From Candidatus Eisenbacteria bacterium (GTDB lineage: Bacteria; Orphanbacterota; Orphanbacteria; Orphanbacterales; Orphanbacteraceae): a stretch of DNA of 64,000 bases. Under the pieces are notes generated by a model. The model did not search any database. It saw nothing but the letters and a program-made list of their open reading frames with translations, and had not been told where the DNA came from. A program made the position numbers and the translations under genes. Below are positions 17,561-25,876 of the stretch, piece by piece. The stretch lies in NCBI GenBank assembly GCA_016930695.1, contig JAFGGD010000023.1:46063-110062 (forward strand), written 5' to 3'. Position 1 is the first letter of the stretch. Each line of letters starts with the position of its first letter.

Positions 17561-19315
17561 ATGCGGGACTGCCGAATCGCCTACTTCTCCATGGAGCTGG
17601 CGCTCAAGACGAACATCCCCACCTACAGCGGCGGCCTCGGCGTGCTCGCCGGGGACACCATCCGCTCCGCCGCAGACCTCGGCGTACCGCTGTTGGCCGT
17701 CACGCTGCTCCATCGGAAGGGCTATCTCTACCAGCGTCTCGACGCCGAGGGAAATCAGACCGAGGAACCGGTGGAATGGGTGGTGGAGGATTTCCTCACC
17801 GAAACACCGGCGCGCGTTTCCGTGACCATCGGCGGGCGGCAGGTCGCCGTCCGGGCCTGGCGTTACGACGTGAAAGGGGTGACCGGCTCGACGGTCCCGG
17901 TCTTCCTTCTCGACACGGATCTCCCCGAAAACGACGAACAGGACCGGGAACTCACCAACCGCCTCTACGGCGGGGACACCCGCTACCGCTTCAGCCAGGA
18001 GATCGTGCTCGGCATCGGCGGCGTGCGGATGCTGCGCGCACTCGGCTGCGAGAATGTGCAACGCTTTCACATGAACGAGGGCCACGCGGCCCTGCTTACG
18101 TTGGAACTGCTCGATGAGGAAGCGCGCCGTGCGGGGCGCGAACGGCTGGTCCGGGAAGACATCGACAAGGTCCGTGAGATGTGCGTCTTCACCACCCACA
18201 CGCCGGTCCCCGCCGGCCACGATCAGTTTCCACTCGACATGGTGGCGGAGTTGCTCGGTCCTCACGACATTTTCCGGGAACTCAAGGGAGAATTTTCCCT
18301 CGACGTGATGCACCAGGTTCTCAAAGTGAAGGATCACGGATTCGACACGGGCAAGATCCCCGCCGAAGGCGAAGCCCTCAACATGACCTATCTCGCCCTC
18401 AATCTGAGCGGCTACGTGAACGGAGTGGCGAAGCGCCACGGCGAACTCTCCCGGCTGATGTTCGCCGGCTACCACGTGGAGGCGATCACCAACGGCGTTC
18501 ACGCCGCAACCTGGGTGAGCGAGCCCTTCGGAAAATTGTACGACGAGTCGATCCCGGGATGGCGGGAGGACAACTTCAGCCTGCGCTCGGCGCTGGCGAT
18601 CCCGAACGACCGCCTCTGGGCGGCCCACGCCGAAGCCAAGGAGACTCTTCTCCAACGTGTCAACCGCGAGACCAACGTGGGGATGGACGTAGCCCACCTC
18701 ACCCTCGGCTTCGCTCGGCGCGCCACCGGATATAAACGCGCCGATCTCCTCTTCTCCGACATGGACCGTCTCGCGCGGATCGTCGCCGAGCGGGGGCCGA
18801 TCCAGATCGTCTACGCCGGGAAAGCACACCCCAAGGACGAGACCGGCAAGGAACTGATCCGGCGTATCTTCCGCGCAATGGAGGCGCTTAAGGGACGAAT
18901 CAAAATCGCCTACCTGGCGAACTACGACATGGCCCTCGGCCTGCTGATGACCTCCGGCGTGGACATCTGGCTCAACACGCCGCAACCGCCGAACGAAGCG
19001 TCCGGCACGAGCGGAATGAAGGCGGCGCTGAACGGCGTTCCTTCGCTCAGCGTGCTCGACGGCTGGTGGATCGAGGGTTGCATCGAGGGGATCACCGGCT
19101 GGAGCATCGGCCGGGACGGCGTCACCGGGAACATCCAGGACTCGACGCGCGACGCGGACGATCTCTACGCCAAGCTGGAGAAGACCGTGCTTCCCTGGTT
19201 CTACGACGACCGGAACCGCTTCATCAACGTGATGCGCCACACCGTCGCCCTGAACGGCTCTTTCTTTAACACGCAAAGAATGGTTCAGCAATACGTAGTG
19301 AACGCCTACCTGTGA
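17561..19315 (+). CDS. glgP: Alpha-glucan (glycogen/maltodextrin) phosphorylase, short form
   Basis: Catalyses phosphorolysis of alpha-1,4-glucans to glucose-1-phosphate using PLP (family GT35). It has 584 residues, the short archaeal/bacterial type rather than the ~800-residue E. coli form. The N-terminal motif [20 protein letters not shown] and [18 protein letters not shown] are diagnostic. The PLP lysine lies at K487 ([12 protein letters not shown]). [13 protein letters not shown] and [11 protein letters not shown] complete the active-site region. Start is ATG with GAGGAGA nearby. No other glycogen gene is adjacent. It may be co-transcribed with the upstream MscS gene (54-base gap). Confidence 0.93.
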   Translation: MRDCRIAYFSMELALKTNIPTYSGGLGVLAGDTIRSAADLGVPLLAVTLLHRKGYLYQRLDAEGNQTEEPVEWVVEDFLTETPARVSVTIGGRQVAVRAWRYDVKGVTGSTVPVFLLDTDLPENDEQDRELTNRLYGGDTRYRFSQEIVLGIGGVRMLRALGCENVQRFHMNEGHAALLTLELLDEEARRAGRERLVREDIDKVREMCVFTTHTPVPAGHDQFPLDMVAELLGPHDIFRELKGEFSLDVMHQVLKVKDHGFDTGKIPAEGEALNMTYLALNLSGYVNGVAKRHGELSRLMFAGYHVEAITNGVHAATWVSEPFGKLYDESIPGWREDNFSLRSALAIPNDRLWAAHAEAKETLLQRVNRETNVGMDVAHLTLGFARRATGYKRADLLFSDMDRLARIVAERGPIQIVYAGKAHPKDETGKELIRRIFRAMEALKGRIKIAYLANYDMALGLLMTSGVDIWLNTPQPPNEASGTSGMKAALNGVPSLSVLDGWWIEGCIEGITGWSIGRDGVTGNIQDSTRDADDLYAKLEKTVLPWFYDDRNRFINVMRHTVALNGSFFNTQRMVQQYVVNAYL

Positions 19316-19418
19316 GAAACGATCGTGGGACGCCGACCCGGCCGGCGCGCCTCTCCGGAAGGGGGATGCTTCCCCCGTCCCGCAACGAAACGAGCCGGCC
19401 GGTAGGGAGAAACGGAAC

Positions 19419-20309
19419 ATGAGCGAAGGAAAACCGGCGGACGGCGGCGCGGTCGAGCGGATCCTCGGGGGTTGGCGCTATTTCGGACACCCGATCCGTC
19501 CCGGCGCGGCGGAGATCGCCGCGGTGGAGCGGCGGCTCGCGGAGATCGAACGGCCGAGAACCCTCGCCCTCGGGGCGACGCCGGAGCTGGTGGACCTCGC
19601 GATCGGTCGAAACGCCCGGCGGGTCGTCCTCATCGATTGGAACGAGGACGCCGCCGAGGCGATGCGGCGCCTCGCCTCGCGGGACTGGTCCGGCGTGGAG
19701 AGGATCGTCTCCGATTGGCGCGAGCCCCGAAAAGAGCTGGAAGGCGGCTTCGACGCCGCCATCGGCGACGGCACGTTCACCTTCATGCGTTTCCCGGAGG
19801 ACTGGCGGCTTCTCTTCGGCATCCTGGCGCGATACATCGTCCCCGGCGGCTTGATCGCCACGCGCGAGCTTTTCCTTCCGCCCGAACCCTTCGATTTCCC
19901 GTCGCGCGTCGACGCGGCGCTCGAACGATACGAGGCGGAGGCGCCCGAGGCCGAGCCGGAGCGCCGTTTCATTCTTTTCCGAAACATGCTGGCGGAGTTG
20001 CGGATGGGGTCCGTGCTCGCCGCCACGGACGGCGGCGGCCGCGTGGACTCGGCGGCGCGGGCGGCTTGGCACGAACGCCTGGGGAAAGATCTCGCACACC
20101 GCTACCCGGACGGGGATCCGGCGATGGCGGTGGACGCGGTCTTCGGCGAACGATCGAAGGCGCGCCCCATGGAAGCCATATCGACGATCACCACCGGAGA
20201 AGCCGAAAAGCTGATCGGGGAACTCGGTTTCCGGATGGAGTCGAACGATCCGATCGGGAGCGCCCCCGCGCCCGGCGCTCTCCGCCTCATGGTCGCCCGC
20301 CGCGTCTGA
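19419..20309 (+). CDS. SAM-dependent methyltransferase-like protein
   Basis: A 296-residue protein with a class I methyltransferase topology. A glycine-poor motif I (TLALGATPELVDLAI, ~47-61) is followed by a strand ending in an acidic residue (VVLIDWNEDAA, ~71-81) and the motif AIGDGTFTFMRFP (~113-125). The C-terminal ~130 residues have no recognisable fold. The acceptor is unknown. It is convergent with, and only 10 bases from, the unusual asparagine-synthase-like gene, and lies 103 bases after glgP. The classical GxGxG is replaced by LGATPE, so activity should not be assumed. Confidence 0.6.
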   Translation: MSEGKPADGGAVERILGGWRYFGHPIRPGAAEIAAVERRLAEIERPRTLALGATPELVDLAIGRNARRVVLIDWNEDAAEAMRRLASRDWSGVERIVSDWREPRKELEGGFDAAIGDGTFTFMRFPEDWRLLFGILARYIVPGGLIATRELFLPPEPFDFPSRVDAALERYEAEAPEAEPERRFILFRNMLAELRMGSVLAATDGGGRVDSAARAAWHERLGKDLAHRYPDGDPAMAVDAVFGERSKARPMEAISTITTGEAEKLIGELGFRMESNDPIGSAPAPGALRLMVARRV

Positions 20310-20319
20310 AAAGGGGATC

Positions 20320-22200
20320 CTATCCGTCGAACGGTTCGGGACGTTCTCCTTCGAAGAACTGGCGCAACCAATTCTCCAGGGTGAGCAGGGGCCAGAGCAC
20401 CCGGGTGCGATCGATCCGTCCGTTGAAGTGCTCTTCCGCGAGGCGTGCCACCCCCTTCGGGTCGGCGACGCCGAAGGCGCCGAGCAGGTCGGCGCGGAGA
20501 TCCCGTTCCGCGCGGGACCGGAAGGGGCCGCGGAGCCAGGTGTCGTAGTCGAAGGTCCTCTTCCTTTGGGCGAAACGGGCGCGGCCGCCGGTGACGCCGG
20601 CGATCCACCGCTTCCCCCGTTCCACGCGCCACTTCCAGAAGAGCTGCCACAGCGTCGGGTCGGCGGGCAGCCCGGGGCCTTGGCACCCGATGCGGGACAG
20701 CTCCGGAAAGTGGCGGCGGATCAGCCTGTGGTACACCTCCCGGTCCACGAACAACTTGCCGGGGATGGTGACGGCGTAGTCGAAGAGATCGTAATCGCAG
20801 AAGGGTTGCCGCACCTCCATGACGGCGCGCATGTAGCGCGCGCCGGTGTTGGTGAAGCGGGGCAGGCGGTTCCGTATGCCGACGCGGGCGCTGAGGAGCG
20901 GCGGGAAAGCCGGAGCCTTTTCGCCGAGAGATGCGCGCACCGATTCGCGCGGTCCTTCCCGAAAAGCATCGGCGAAGGGGCCGGCGAGAACGCCGCGCGT
21001 CTCCTCCGGTTTCACCTCCGTCCGGGCTTCCATGTAGTAGTCCAGGAAGACTTCTGCCCGCACCGGATTCAGTATGTCAAATCCCGGAATGCCGGCGGCG
21101 TAGAAGAAGAGCGACGCGGGGGGCGCTCCCTCGAGAAGCGCGTCCACGTGGCGCCGGACGAGGGGGAAGAGGATCGAGATGTGCCCGTGTTTGGCGTTCA
21201 CCATTCCGTCGGTGAACCAGATGTATCGGTCCAGGTCCGCCAGCACCGATTCGGGAGTCAGATCCACGTCGTGATGGACGGCGCCCACGGCGCGCGCGAC
21301 CTCGCGCCCGTAAAGGCGGTCATGGCAACCGCGCAGACCGAATGTGAATGTATGAAATTCCGAGAGGTCCCTCGGCGTAGCCGCCGCGATCAGCCGTGTG
21401 TCCTTACCGCCGGAGAGGGTGCTCCCCGTGGCCGGCGCCTTACGCGTTCTTTTCTCCACCGCCCGCTTCATGAGTCGCACGTATTCATCGACCCATTCCC
21501 GCTCGCTGATGATCGGATAGGTTTCGGGAAAGGGGAGAGACCAGTAGGCGCGCGTCTCCATCCGTCCCTCCCGGAACCGGGCGATCGACGCGGGCGGAAC
21601 CAGTTCCACGCCGCTCAGAAGCGTGCGCCGGCCGTAGATGTACTGGAAGGCGATCAGGTCGGCCACGGCGCGGGGGTCGAGGCGCTTCTCGATGGCGTCG
21701 AAGGCGAGTGTCCCCTTCAGGTCCGGGAAGAACGCAACGCCCCCACCGGGAAGCGGAGCCCAGAGGATCTGGCGGCTGCCGAAACGATCGGTGAGGAGCG
21801 TGACCTCGCCGGCCTCCTCCCGGAGAACGGCGACGGCCCAACTGCCGTCCAGGTCGCGGAACGATTCGGGTCCTTCGTCGAGAAAAAGACGGAGCAGGAG
21901 TTCCGGCTCGGAGGGGTTCGCGCCGAGACGCGCTCCGGCGCCGCGAAGGCGGGCGGCGAGTCGCTCCGGCTCGGTGATTTCGCCGTCCAGGACGAGTCGG
22001 GCGCCGGTCGCCTCGTCCCGAACCGGTTGCGACACGTGGTGGAGCAGGCCGAGGTGGAGGACGCCGAGGGCGGAGCGCGCCCCATGCCGGCCATCGATTC
22101 TCTCCCGCGCGGAGAAGCGGATCGCCTCGCCGAGACGTTCCAACGTCTCTTCGGGCCGCGCCTTGCCGGTTGGGTCGATAAAACCGAATACGCCCGCCAT
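20320..22200 (-). CDS. Asparagine-synthase-like protein lacking the glutaminase cysteine
   Basis: A 626-residue protein with the AsnB two-domain plan: an N-terminal Ntn-type domain (~1-200) and a C-terminal ATP-pyrophosphatase domain. The nucleophile Cys2 of AsnB is replaced: the start reads M-A-G-V-F-G. The glutamine-site NGEIYN motif is also changed (DGEITEPER), so glutamine hydrolysis is unlikely. The PP-loop reads STLSGGKDTR instead of SGGxDSS. Similar enzymes amidate or cyclise small molecules, peptides or glycans. ATG 22200 is preferred over GTG 22212, though neither has a clear ribosome site. The neighbouring convergent gene is a methyltransferase-like protein. Substrate unknown. Confidence 0.8.
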   Translation of the reverse strand: MAGVFGFIDPTGKARPEETLERLGEAIRFSARERIDGRHGARSALGVLHLGLLHHVSQPVRDEATGARLVLDGEITEPERLAARLRGAGARLGANPSEPELLLRLFLDEGPESFRDLDGSWAVAVLREEAGEVTLLTDRFGSRQILWAPLPGGGVAFFPDLKGTLAFDAIEKRLDPRAVADLIAFQYIYGRRTLLSGVELVPPASIARFREGRMETRAYWSLPFPETYPIISEREWVDEYVRLMKRAVEKRTRKAPATGSTLSGGKDTRLIAAATPRDLSEFHTFTFGLRGCHDRLYGREVARAVGAVHHDVDLTPESVLADLDRYIWFTDGMVNAKHGHISILFPLVRRHVDALLEGAPPASLFFYAAGIPGFDILNPVRAEVFLDYYMEARTEVKPEETRGVLAGPFADAFREGPRESVRASLGEKAPAFPPLLSARVGIRNRLPRFTNTGARYMRAVMEVRQPFCDYDLFDYAVTIPGKLFVDREVYHRLIRRHFPELSRIGCQGPGLPADPTLWQLFWKWRVERGKRWIAGVTGGRARFAQRKRTFDYDTWLRGPFRSRAERDLRADLLGAFGVADPKGVARLAEEHFNGRIDRTRVLWPLLTLENWLRQFFEGERPEPFDG

Positions 22201-22293
22201 CGCCGCCCACACGAAAAAAGAGTAGTGGATAGAACGCCCAGGGCCGGATTATAGCAGGGAACGAAAGACGGGCCAACAGGTTCGAGAAGGGAT

Positions 22294-22335
22294 TCTAAAA
22301 AGAGAAGGGGCGCTCCGGACCGTTCCGGGGCGCCC
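22294..22335 (-). terminator. Rho-independent terminator of the sigma/anti-sigma/DUF4097 operon
   Basis: On the minus strand a long stem (22307-22319 with 22324-22335, GGGCGCCCCGGA / TCCGGAGCGCCCC) is followed by TTCTCTTTTTAG. It lies ~30 bases after the DUF4097 stop. Confidence 0.75.
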
Positions 22336-22365
22336 TTCTTCCTTCCCGTCGATCGAAGGAGAGGC

Positions 22366-23271
22366 CTAGTTTTTCTCGATGCTCACGTCGCCGCTGAAGG
22401 TCTCGATCCGCACGTCCGCGCCGCCGCCGCCGGTGGTGAAGTTCAGCTCGCGCCCCGAAGTGTAGCGGCTCGTCCGGCGCCCGTCGGAGCCGAAATCATT
22501 GTCGATATCCCCGCTGAAGGTCTGCACGTCGAAAGACGCCTTGGTGTCCCCCTCGATTTCCAGGGTCACGTCGCCGCTGTGCGATTGGAAACGGTACGTC
22601 CCTTCCCCGGCGAATTTTCCATGGAAGAACATGTCCCCCGACAAGGTCTCGACCCGCAACCGATCGATCCCGCCGGCGGCCAGAACGCGGACATCCCCGC
22701 TCGTGGAATGGAGGTCCGCCCCTCCCTCGAAACGGTCCAGCTCGATGTCGCCCGAGACGGTTTCCACGCGAAAGCGCCCGCCGCTCCCTTTGAGCCTTAC
22801 GTTCCCGCTGACCGCCTCCACCTCCGCCTCATTCATCTTCCCCTCGACGTCGACCTCGCCGCTCACGCTCTCGACGATCAGCCCGCCCAGGAAATCCCGC
22901 ACCTCCAGGTCGGCGCTGATCGCGGAGAAATCGACCACACATCGCTCCGGGACGTGAAGCGTCAGATAGGCGTCCCCTTCGTTGGTCCGCCTGTTTTCGA
23001 GCAAGACCACCCGGACGGACAACCGCTTCGCGTCGCCGTCGATTTCGAGCTCCTCGACGTCGTCCTCCAGCTCTCCCTCGATGCGAACCTCTTTCTTGTT
23101 CCAGCCGATCACGTGGACGGACCCGGAGAGAATCTCGATTTCCAGCCGGCCGTCGCCGTCGAGCGCGCGCGTCTCGTCCACGGGGCGATCCGCCGAAGCG
23201 TCGCCGGCGAAGAGCGCGAGCAGCAGGACCAACCCGCCGATCCATCCGGCCGTTTGGGTCAACCTTTTCAT
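22366..23271 (-). CDS. Exported DUF4097 beta-strand repeat protein
   Basis: A 301-residue exported protein. A signal peptide (MKRLTQ, then a hydrophobic core to ~residue 27, cleavage near DASA/DR) is followed by repeated short beta strands of the adhesin-like DUF4097/DUF4098 type. The units are written roughly as VETVSGDIELDRFEG, LHSTSGDVRVLAAGG, VETLSGDMFFHG, VQTFSGDIDNDFG and IETFSGDVSIEKN, predicting a right-handed beta-solenoid. It is the last gene of a unit with an ECF sigma factor and its zinc-finger anti-sigma factor, where DUF4097 proteins are often found. It may act as an envelope sensor or modulator. Its biochemical role is unknown. Confidence 0.85.
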   Translation of the reverse strand: MKRLTQTAGWIGGLVLLLALFAGDASADRPVDETRALDGDGRLEIEILSGSVHVIGWNKKEVRIEGELEDDVEELEIDGDAKRLSVRVVLLENRRTNEGDAYLTLHVPERCVVDFSAISADLEVRDFLGGLIVESVSGEVDVEGKMNEAEVEAVSGNVRLKGSGGRFRVETVSGDIELDRFEGGADLHSTSGDVRVLAAGGIDRLRVETLSGDMFFHGKFAGEGTYRFQSHSGDVTLEIEGDTKASFDVQTFSGDIDNDFGSDGRRTSRYTSGRELNFTTGGGGADVRIETFSGDVSIEKN

Positions 23272-23319
23272 CGCTTCCCTTTCGATTCTCGGGGCGACGG
23301 CGCCGCCCCATCGGTTTCG

Positions 23320-24099
23320 TCATGTCGAACGAAGCGCGGAGCGATCCTCCGCTCGGGGGGCGCGCCCCTGCGGGGAAACACCCGCCCCGGCGCCCGGCGC
23401 GGCCGCGGTGAGCGCCGCCACGCGCACCAGTTCCCCTTGCAGCTCCGCCTTCATCCGGTAAGCCTCGGTCATGCATCGGCCCAGGAAGGGACTCTCCGGT
23501 GAGGCGAGCCATGCGTCGCGCGCCTCCTCCGCCGCACGTCCGGCGTCGTCCAGATCCCTTTGAATGAGAAGGACCGCCTCCGGCGCGGCGCCGCCGAGGC
23601 GGGAGAGGTAGTATCGCGCCTCCCGATCCGAAGACCGGCACTCTTCCTCGATGGCTCGGGCGATCCGAAGAACCGCCGGGTCGATCGGCGCGGTTTCCGT
23701 CAGCGGCGATCTCTCGGCGATCCTTTCCCCGCCGCCCGGAGGGGTTCCGTCCAGCAAGAGGATCACCAGAAGAGCGGCGGCCGCCACGGCGACAGGAGGC
23801 GCCCCGACACGGAGGAGCCGCGCGGCGCGCCCTGTCCTTCGGCGTCGAAGCGCGGAGGGACGCTCCGTCACATCGCCGTCCCCGCCGATGGCGGCGGCGA
23901 TCCCCGGCCAGAGATCCCGCCCCGGTTCGATGGAGCGGGGGAGGCGGGCCGCGGCCCGCCGGAGGCTTCGCAATTCCTCCGCCTCGGCCCGGCAGGCGTC
24001 GCAGCGGGAAATGTGCGCCTCCACCTCGGCCGCCCGCTCCGGATGAAGCGTCCCATCGATCCAGTCATCGAGCAGCGCCGCCGCCTCGCGGTGGTCCAT
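23320..24099 (-). CDS. Zinc-finger anti-sigma factor
   Basis: A 259-residue single-pass membrane protein. The N-terminal ZAS domain has the His-x3-Cys-x2-Cys signature at H29, C33, C36 (EAHISRCDAC), which binds the ECF sigma factor. A hydrophobic segment at ~130-150 (VAVAAAALLVILLL) anchors it, leaving a ~105-residue helical region outside. The ATG at 24099 has GAGGAGG 9 bases upstream; a GTG at 24117 overlapping the sigma stop is an alternative that adds 6 residues. It follows the sigma gene immediately and precedes the DUF4097 gene. The signal that releases the sigma factor is unknown. Confidence 0.85.
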   Translation of the reverse strand: MDHREAAALLDDWIDGTLHPERAAEVEAHISRCDACRAEAEELRSLRRAAARLPRSIEPGRDLWPGIAAAIGGDGDVTERPSALRRRRTGRAARLLRVGAPPVAVAAAALLVILLLDGTPPGGGERIAERSPLTETAPIDPAVLRIARAIEEECRSSDREARYYLSRLGGAAPEAVLLIQRDLDDAGRAAEEARDAWLASPESPFLGRCMTEAYRMKAELQGELVRVAALTAAAPGAGAGVSPQGRAPRAEDRSALRST

Positions 24100-24113
24100 C
24101 ACCCTTCGCCTCC

Positions 24114-24803
24114 TCACCTTCCGCCGAGCGCTTCGCGCAGCAGGCGCCGCGCCCGGTGCAGCTGGGCCTTCACGGTCCCGACCGCCACGCCGGTCATCCC
24201 GGCGATCTCCTCGTGTTTATACCCTTCCACGTCGTGCAGCACGAACACCTCCCGCGCCCTCTCCGGCAGCGCCGCCAGCGCCCTCTCCAGGTCGATACGG
24301 ATCTCGCTCCGCCCGGCGTGCGAAGGCCTCGGCGAGGGACGATCTTCCACCGCTTCCCCCGGCGCTTCGATCCGAAGACGCCTCGCGCGCACGCGACGGT
24401 TCTCGATGGTCGTGTTCACGGTCACCCGCCGGAGCCACCCACCGAAGGAACCGGTGCCCCGGTAAGAACCCAGTTTCCGCCAGACCTGAACGAAGACGTC
24501 TTGGGTGAGGCTCTCCGCCTCGACCGGGTCGGCGATCATGCGGAGGACCAGCGCGTAGACCCGCCCGACGTGCAAGCGATAGAGCCTCTCGAAAGCTCCT
24601 CGGTCCCCCTCCCGGGCGAGCCGGACGAGCGCCGAAAGGTCTTCTTCGATCTCCGCCGCCCCTTCTCCGGTGGCGGGCCGATCCTCCGCTCGCGTCAAGG
24701 ACCTCTCCCTCGGGGGCTCGCCCCCGGCCCCGCGTTCAACCGATAGACGGCCGGCGGCGGAAAAGGGTTGGAATGGGGGCGCCTCCGCATGCGCGGGCGC
24801 CAT
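24114..24803 (-). CDS. ECF RNA polymerase sigma factor
   Basis: Extracytoplasmic-function sigma-70 factor with region 2 (AFERLYRLHVGRVYALVLRM ... TQDVFVQVWRKL) and region 4 (ALPERAREVFVLHDVEGYKHEEIAGM, then a helix-turn-helix VAVGTVKAQLHRARRLL). It directs transcription of envelope or stress genes and probably its own operon. The start is uncertain: ATG 24803 gives 229 residues with a Pro/Ala-rich N-terminus. A TTG at 24698 after GGGAGAGG gives 194 residues, closer to the usual ECF length. An open frame extends further upstream to 24929 but that part is unlikely to be translated. It is divergent from the second MscS gene. Confidence 0.88.
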   Translation of the reverse strand: MAPAHAEAPPFQPFSAAGRLSVERGAGGEPPRERSLTRAEDRPATGEGAAEIEEDLSALVRLAREGDRGAFERLYRLHVGRVYALVLRMIADPVEAESLTQDVFVQVWRKLGSYRGTGSFGGWLRRVTVNTTIENRRVRARRLRIEAPGEAVEDRPSPRPSHAGRSEIRIDLERALAALPERAREVFVLHDVEGYKHEEIAGMTGVAVGTVKAQLHRARRLLREALGGR

Positions 24804-24971
24804 CGGCCCGAGGCTAGGGCGGGACGCGGCGGCGGTCAAGGTGATCGGCGCGCGCCGGGCCGGGCCATCCCTCCTTCGTGGTGGCGGATCGACCCGAGTC
24901 CCTCTATGCTGACGAAGAAGATCGCACAAAACGGGCGGCGGCGGCGCACCACCGCGAGAGGGGGTACCTGG

Positions 24972-25856
24972 ATGAACCTATCGGACAAACTCGCCGGAAT
25001 CCGCGAGTTTCTGAACGTGCCGATCCTGAGGGTCTCGGGGACCGAGATCACCCTTTTCACGCTCATCCTGGCTTTGGTGATTCTGGTGGCCGGTTATTGG
25101 CTCGCCCGCGCTCTCGAGAGAGCGGTGATCCGTCTCTTTCGCGCCCGAGGCGTGACCGACGAGGGGACCGCGGCGATCCCGGCGCGGCTCGTCCATTACC
25201 TGACCCTCCTTCTCGGCTTCGGGCTCGCCCTGAACGCGCTCGGCGTCAACCTGACCGCGCTCTTCGCCGCCGGCGCGCTCTTCGCCGTCGGCATCGGCTT
25301 CGCTCTGCAGAACGTGATGGAGAACTTCGTCTCCGGAATCATTCTGCTGCTGGAGCGGGTGATCAAGCCGGGCGACGTGGTCGAGCTGGAGAACCGGATC
25401 GTCCAGGTGGTGCGCATGGGGATCCGCTCCACGGTGGCGCGCACCCTGGACGACGAGGACCTGATCGTCCCCAACGGCTTGCTGGTGAGATCCACCGTCA
25501 AGAACCTCACTCTCCGGGACAACCTCCACCGTCTCCGTTGTTCGGTTGGCGTGACCTACGGATCGGACATGGCGCTCGTGGAGAAGACGCTCACCCGGGC
25601 GGCCGAGTCGGTCCCCTGGCGGATCCAGGATCGCCCCGTGCGGGTTCTGTTGCGGCGTTTCGGCGACTCGTCCGTGGAGTTCGAGGTCTCGGTCTGGATC
25701 GACGATCCCTGGAAGCGCCAACAGCAGCGATCCGAATTGAATCACGCGGTCTGGAACGCGCTTCGCGAGGCGGGAATCACCATAGCGTTCCCGCAGATGG
25801 ACGTGCATTTCGACGAAGAGGTGGTCCGGTCCATCGGCGCGGCGAGGACCGGCTGA
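24972..25856 (+). CDS. MscS-family mechanosensitive ion channel (second copy)
   Basis: A 294-residue compact MscS homologue. Hydrophobic helices lie at ~25-45 and ~62-80. The pore helix (TALFAAGALFAVGIGFALQN, ~90-110) is followed by the conserved NFVSGIILLLERVIKPGDVVE and the cytoplasmic domain to residue ~285. Start ATG 24972 has GAGAGGGGG 8 bases upstream. It stands alone, divergent from the sigma operon and convergent with tamB (20-base gap). It is shorter than the copy at 16379, lacking most of the C-terminal tail, and the two are not close duplicates. Confidence 0.9.
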   Translation: MNLSDKLAGIREFLNVPILRVSGTEITLFTLILALVILVAGYWLARALERAVIRLFRARGVTDEGTAAIPARLVHYLTLLLGFGLALNALGVNLTALFAAGALFAVGIGFALQNVMENFVSGIILLLERVIKPGDVVELENRIVQVVRMGIRSTVARTLDDEDLIVPNGLLVRSTVKNLTLRDNLHRLRCSVGVTYGSDMALVEKTLTRAAESVPWRIQDRPVRVLLRRFGDSSVEFEVSVWIDDPWKRQQQRSELNHAVWNALREAGITIAFPQMDVHFDEEVVRSIGAARTG

Positions 25857-25876
25857 GGGAGCGGCCGCACCGGGGA

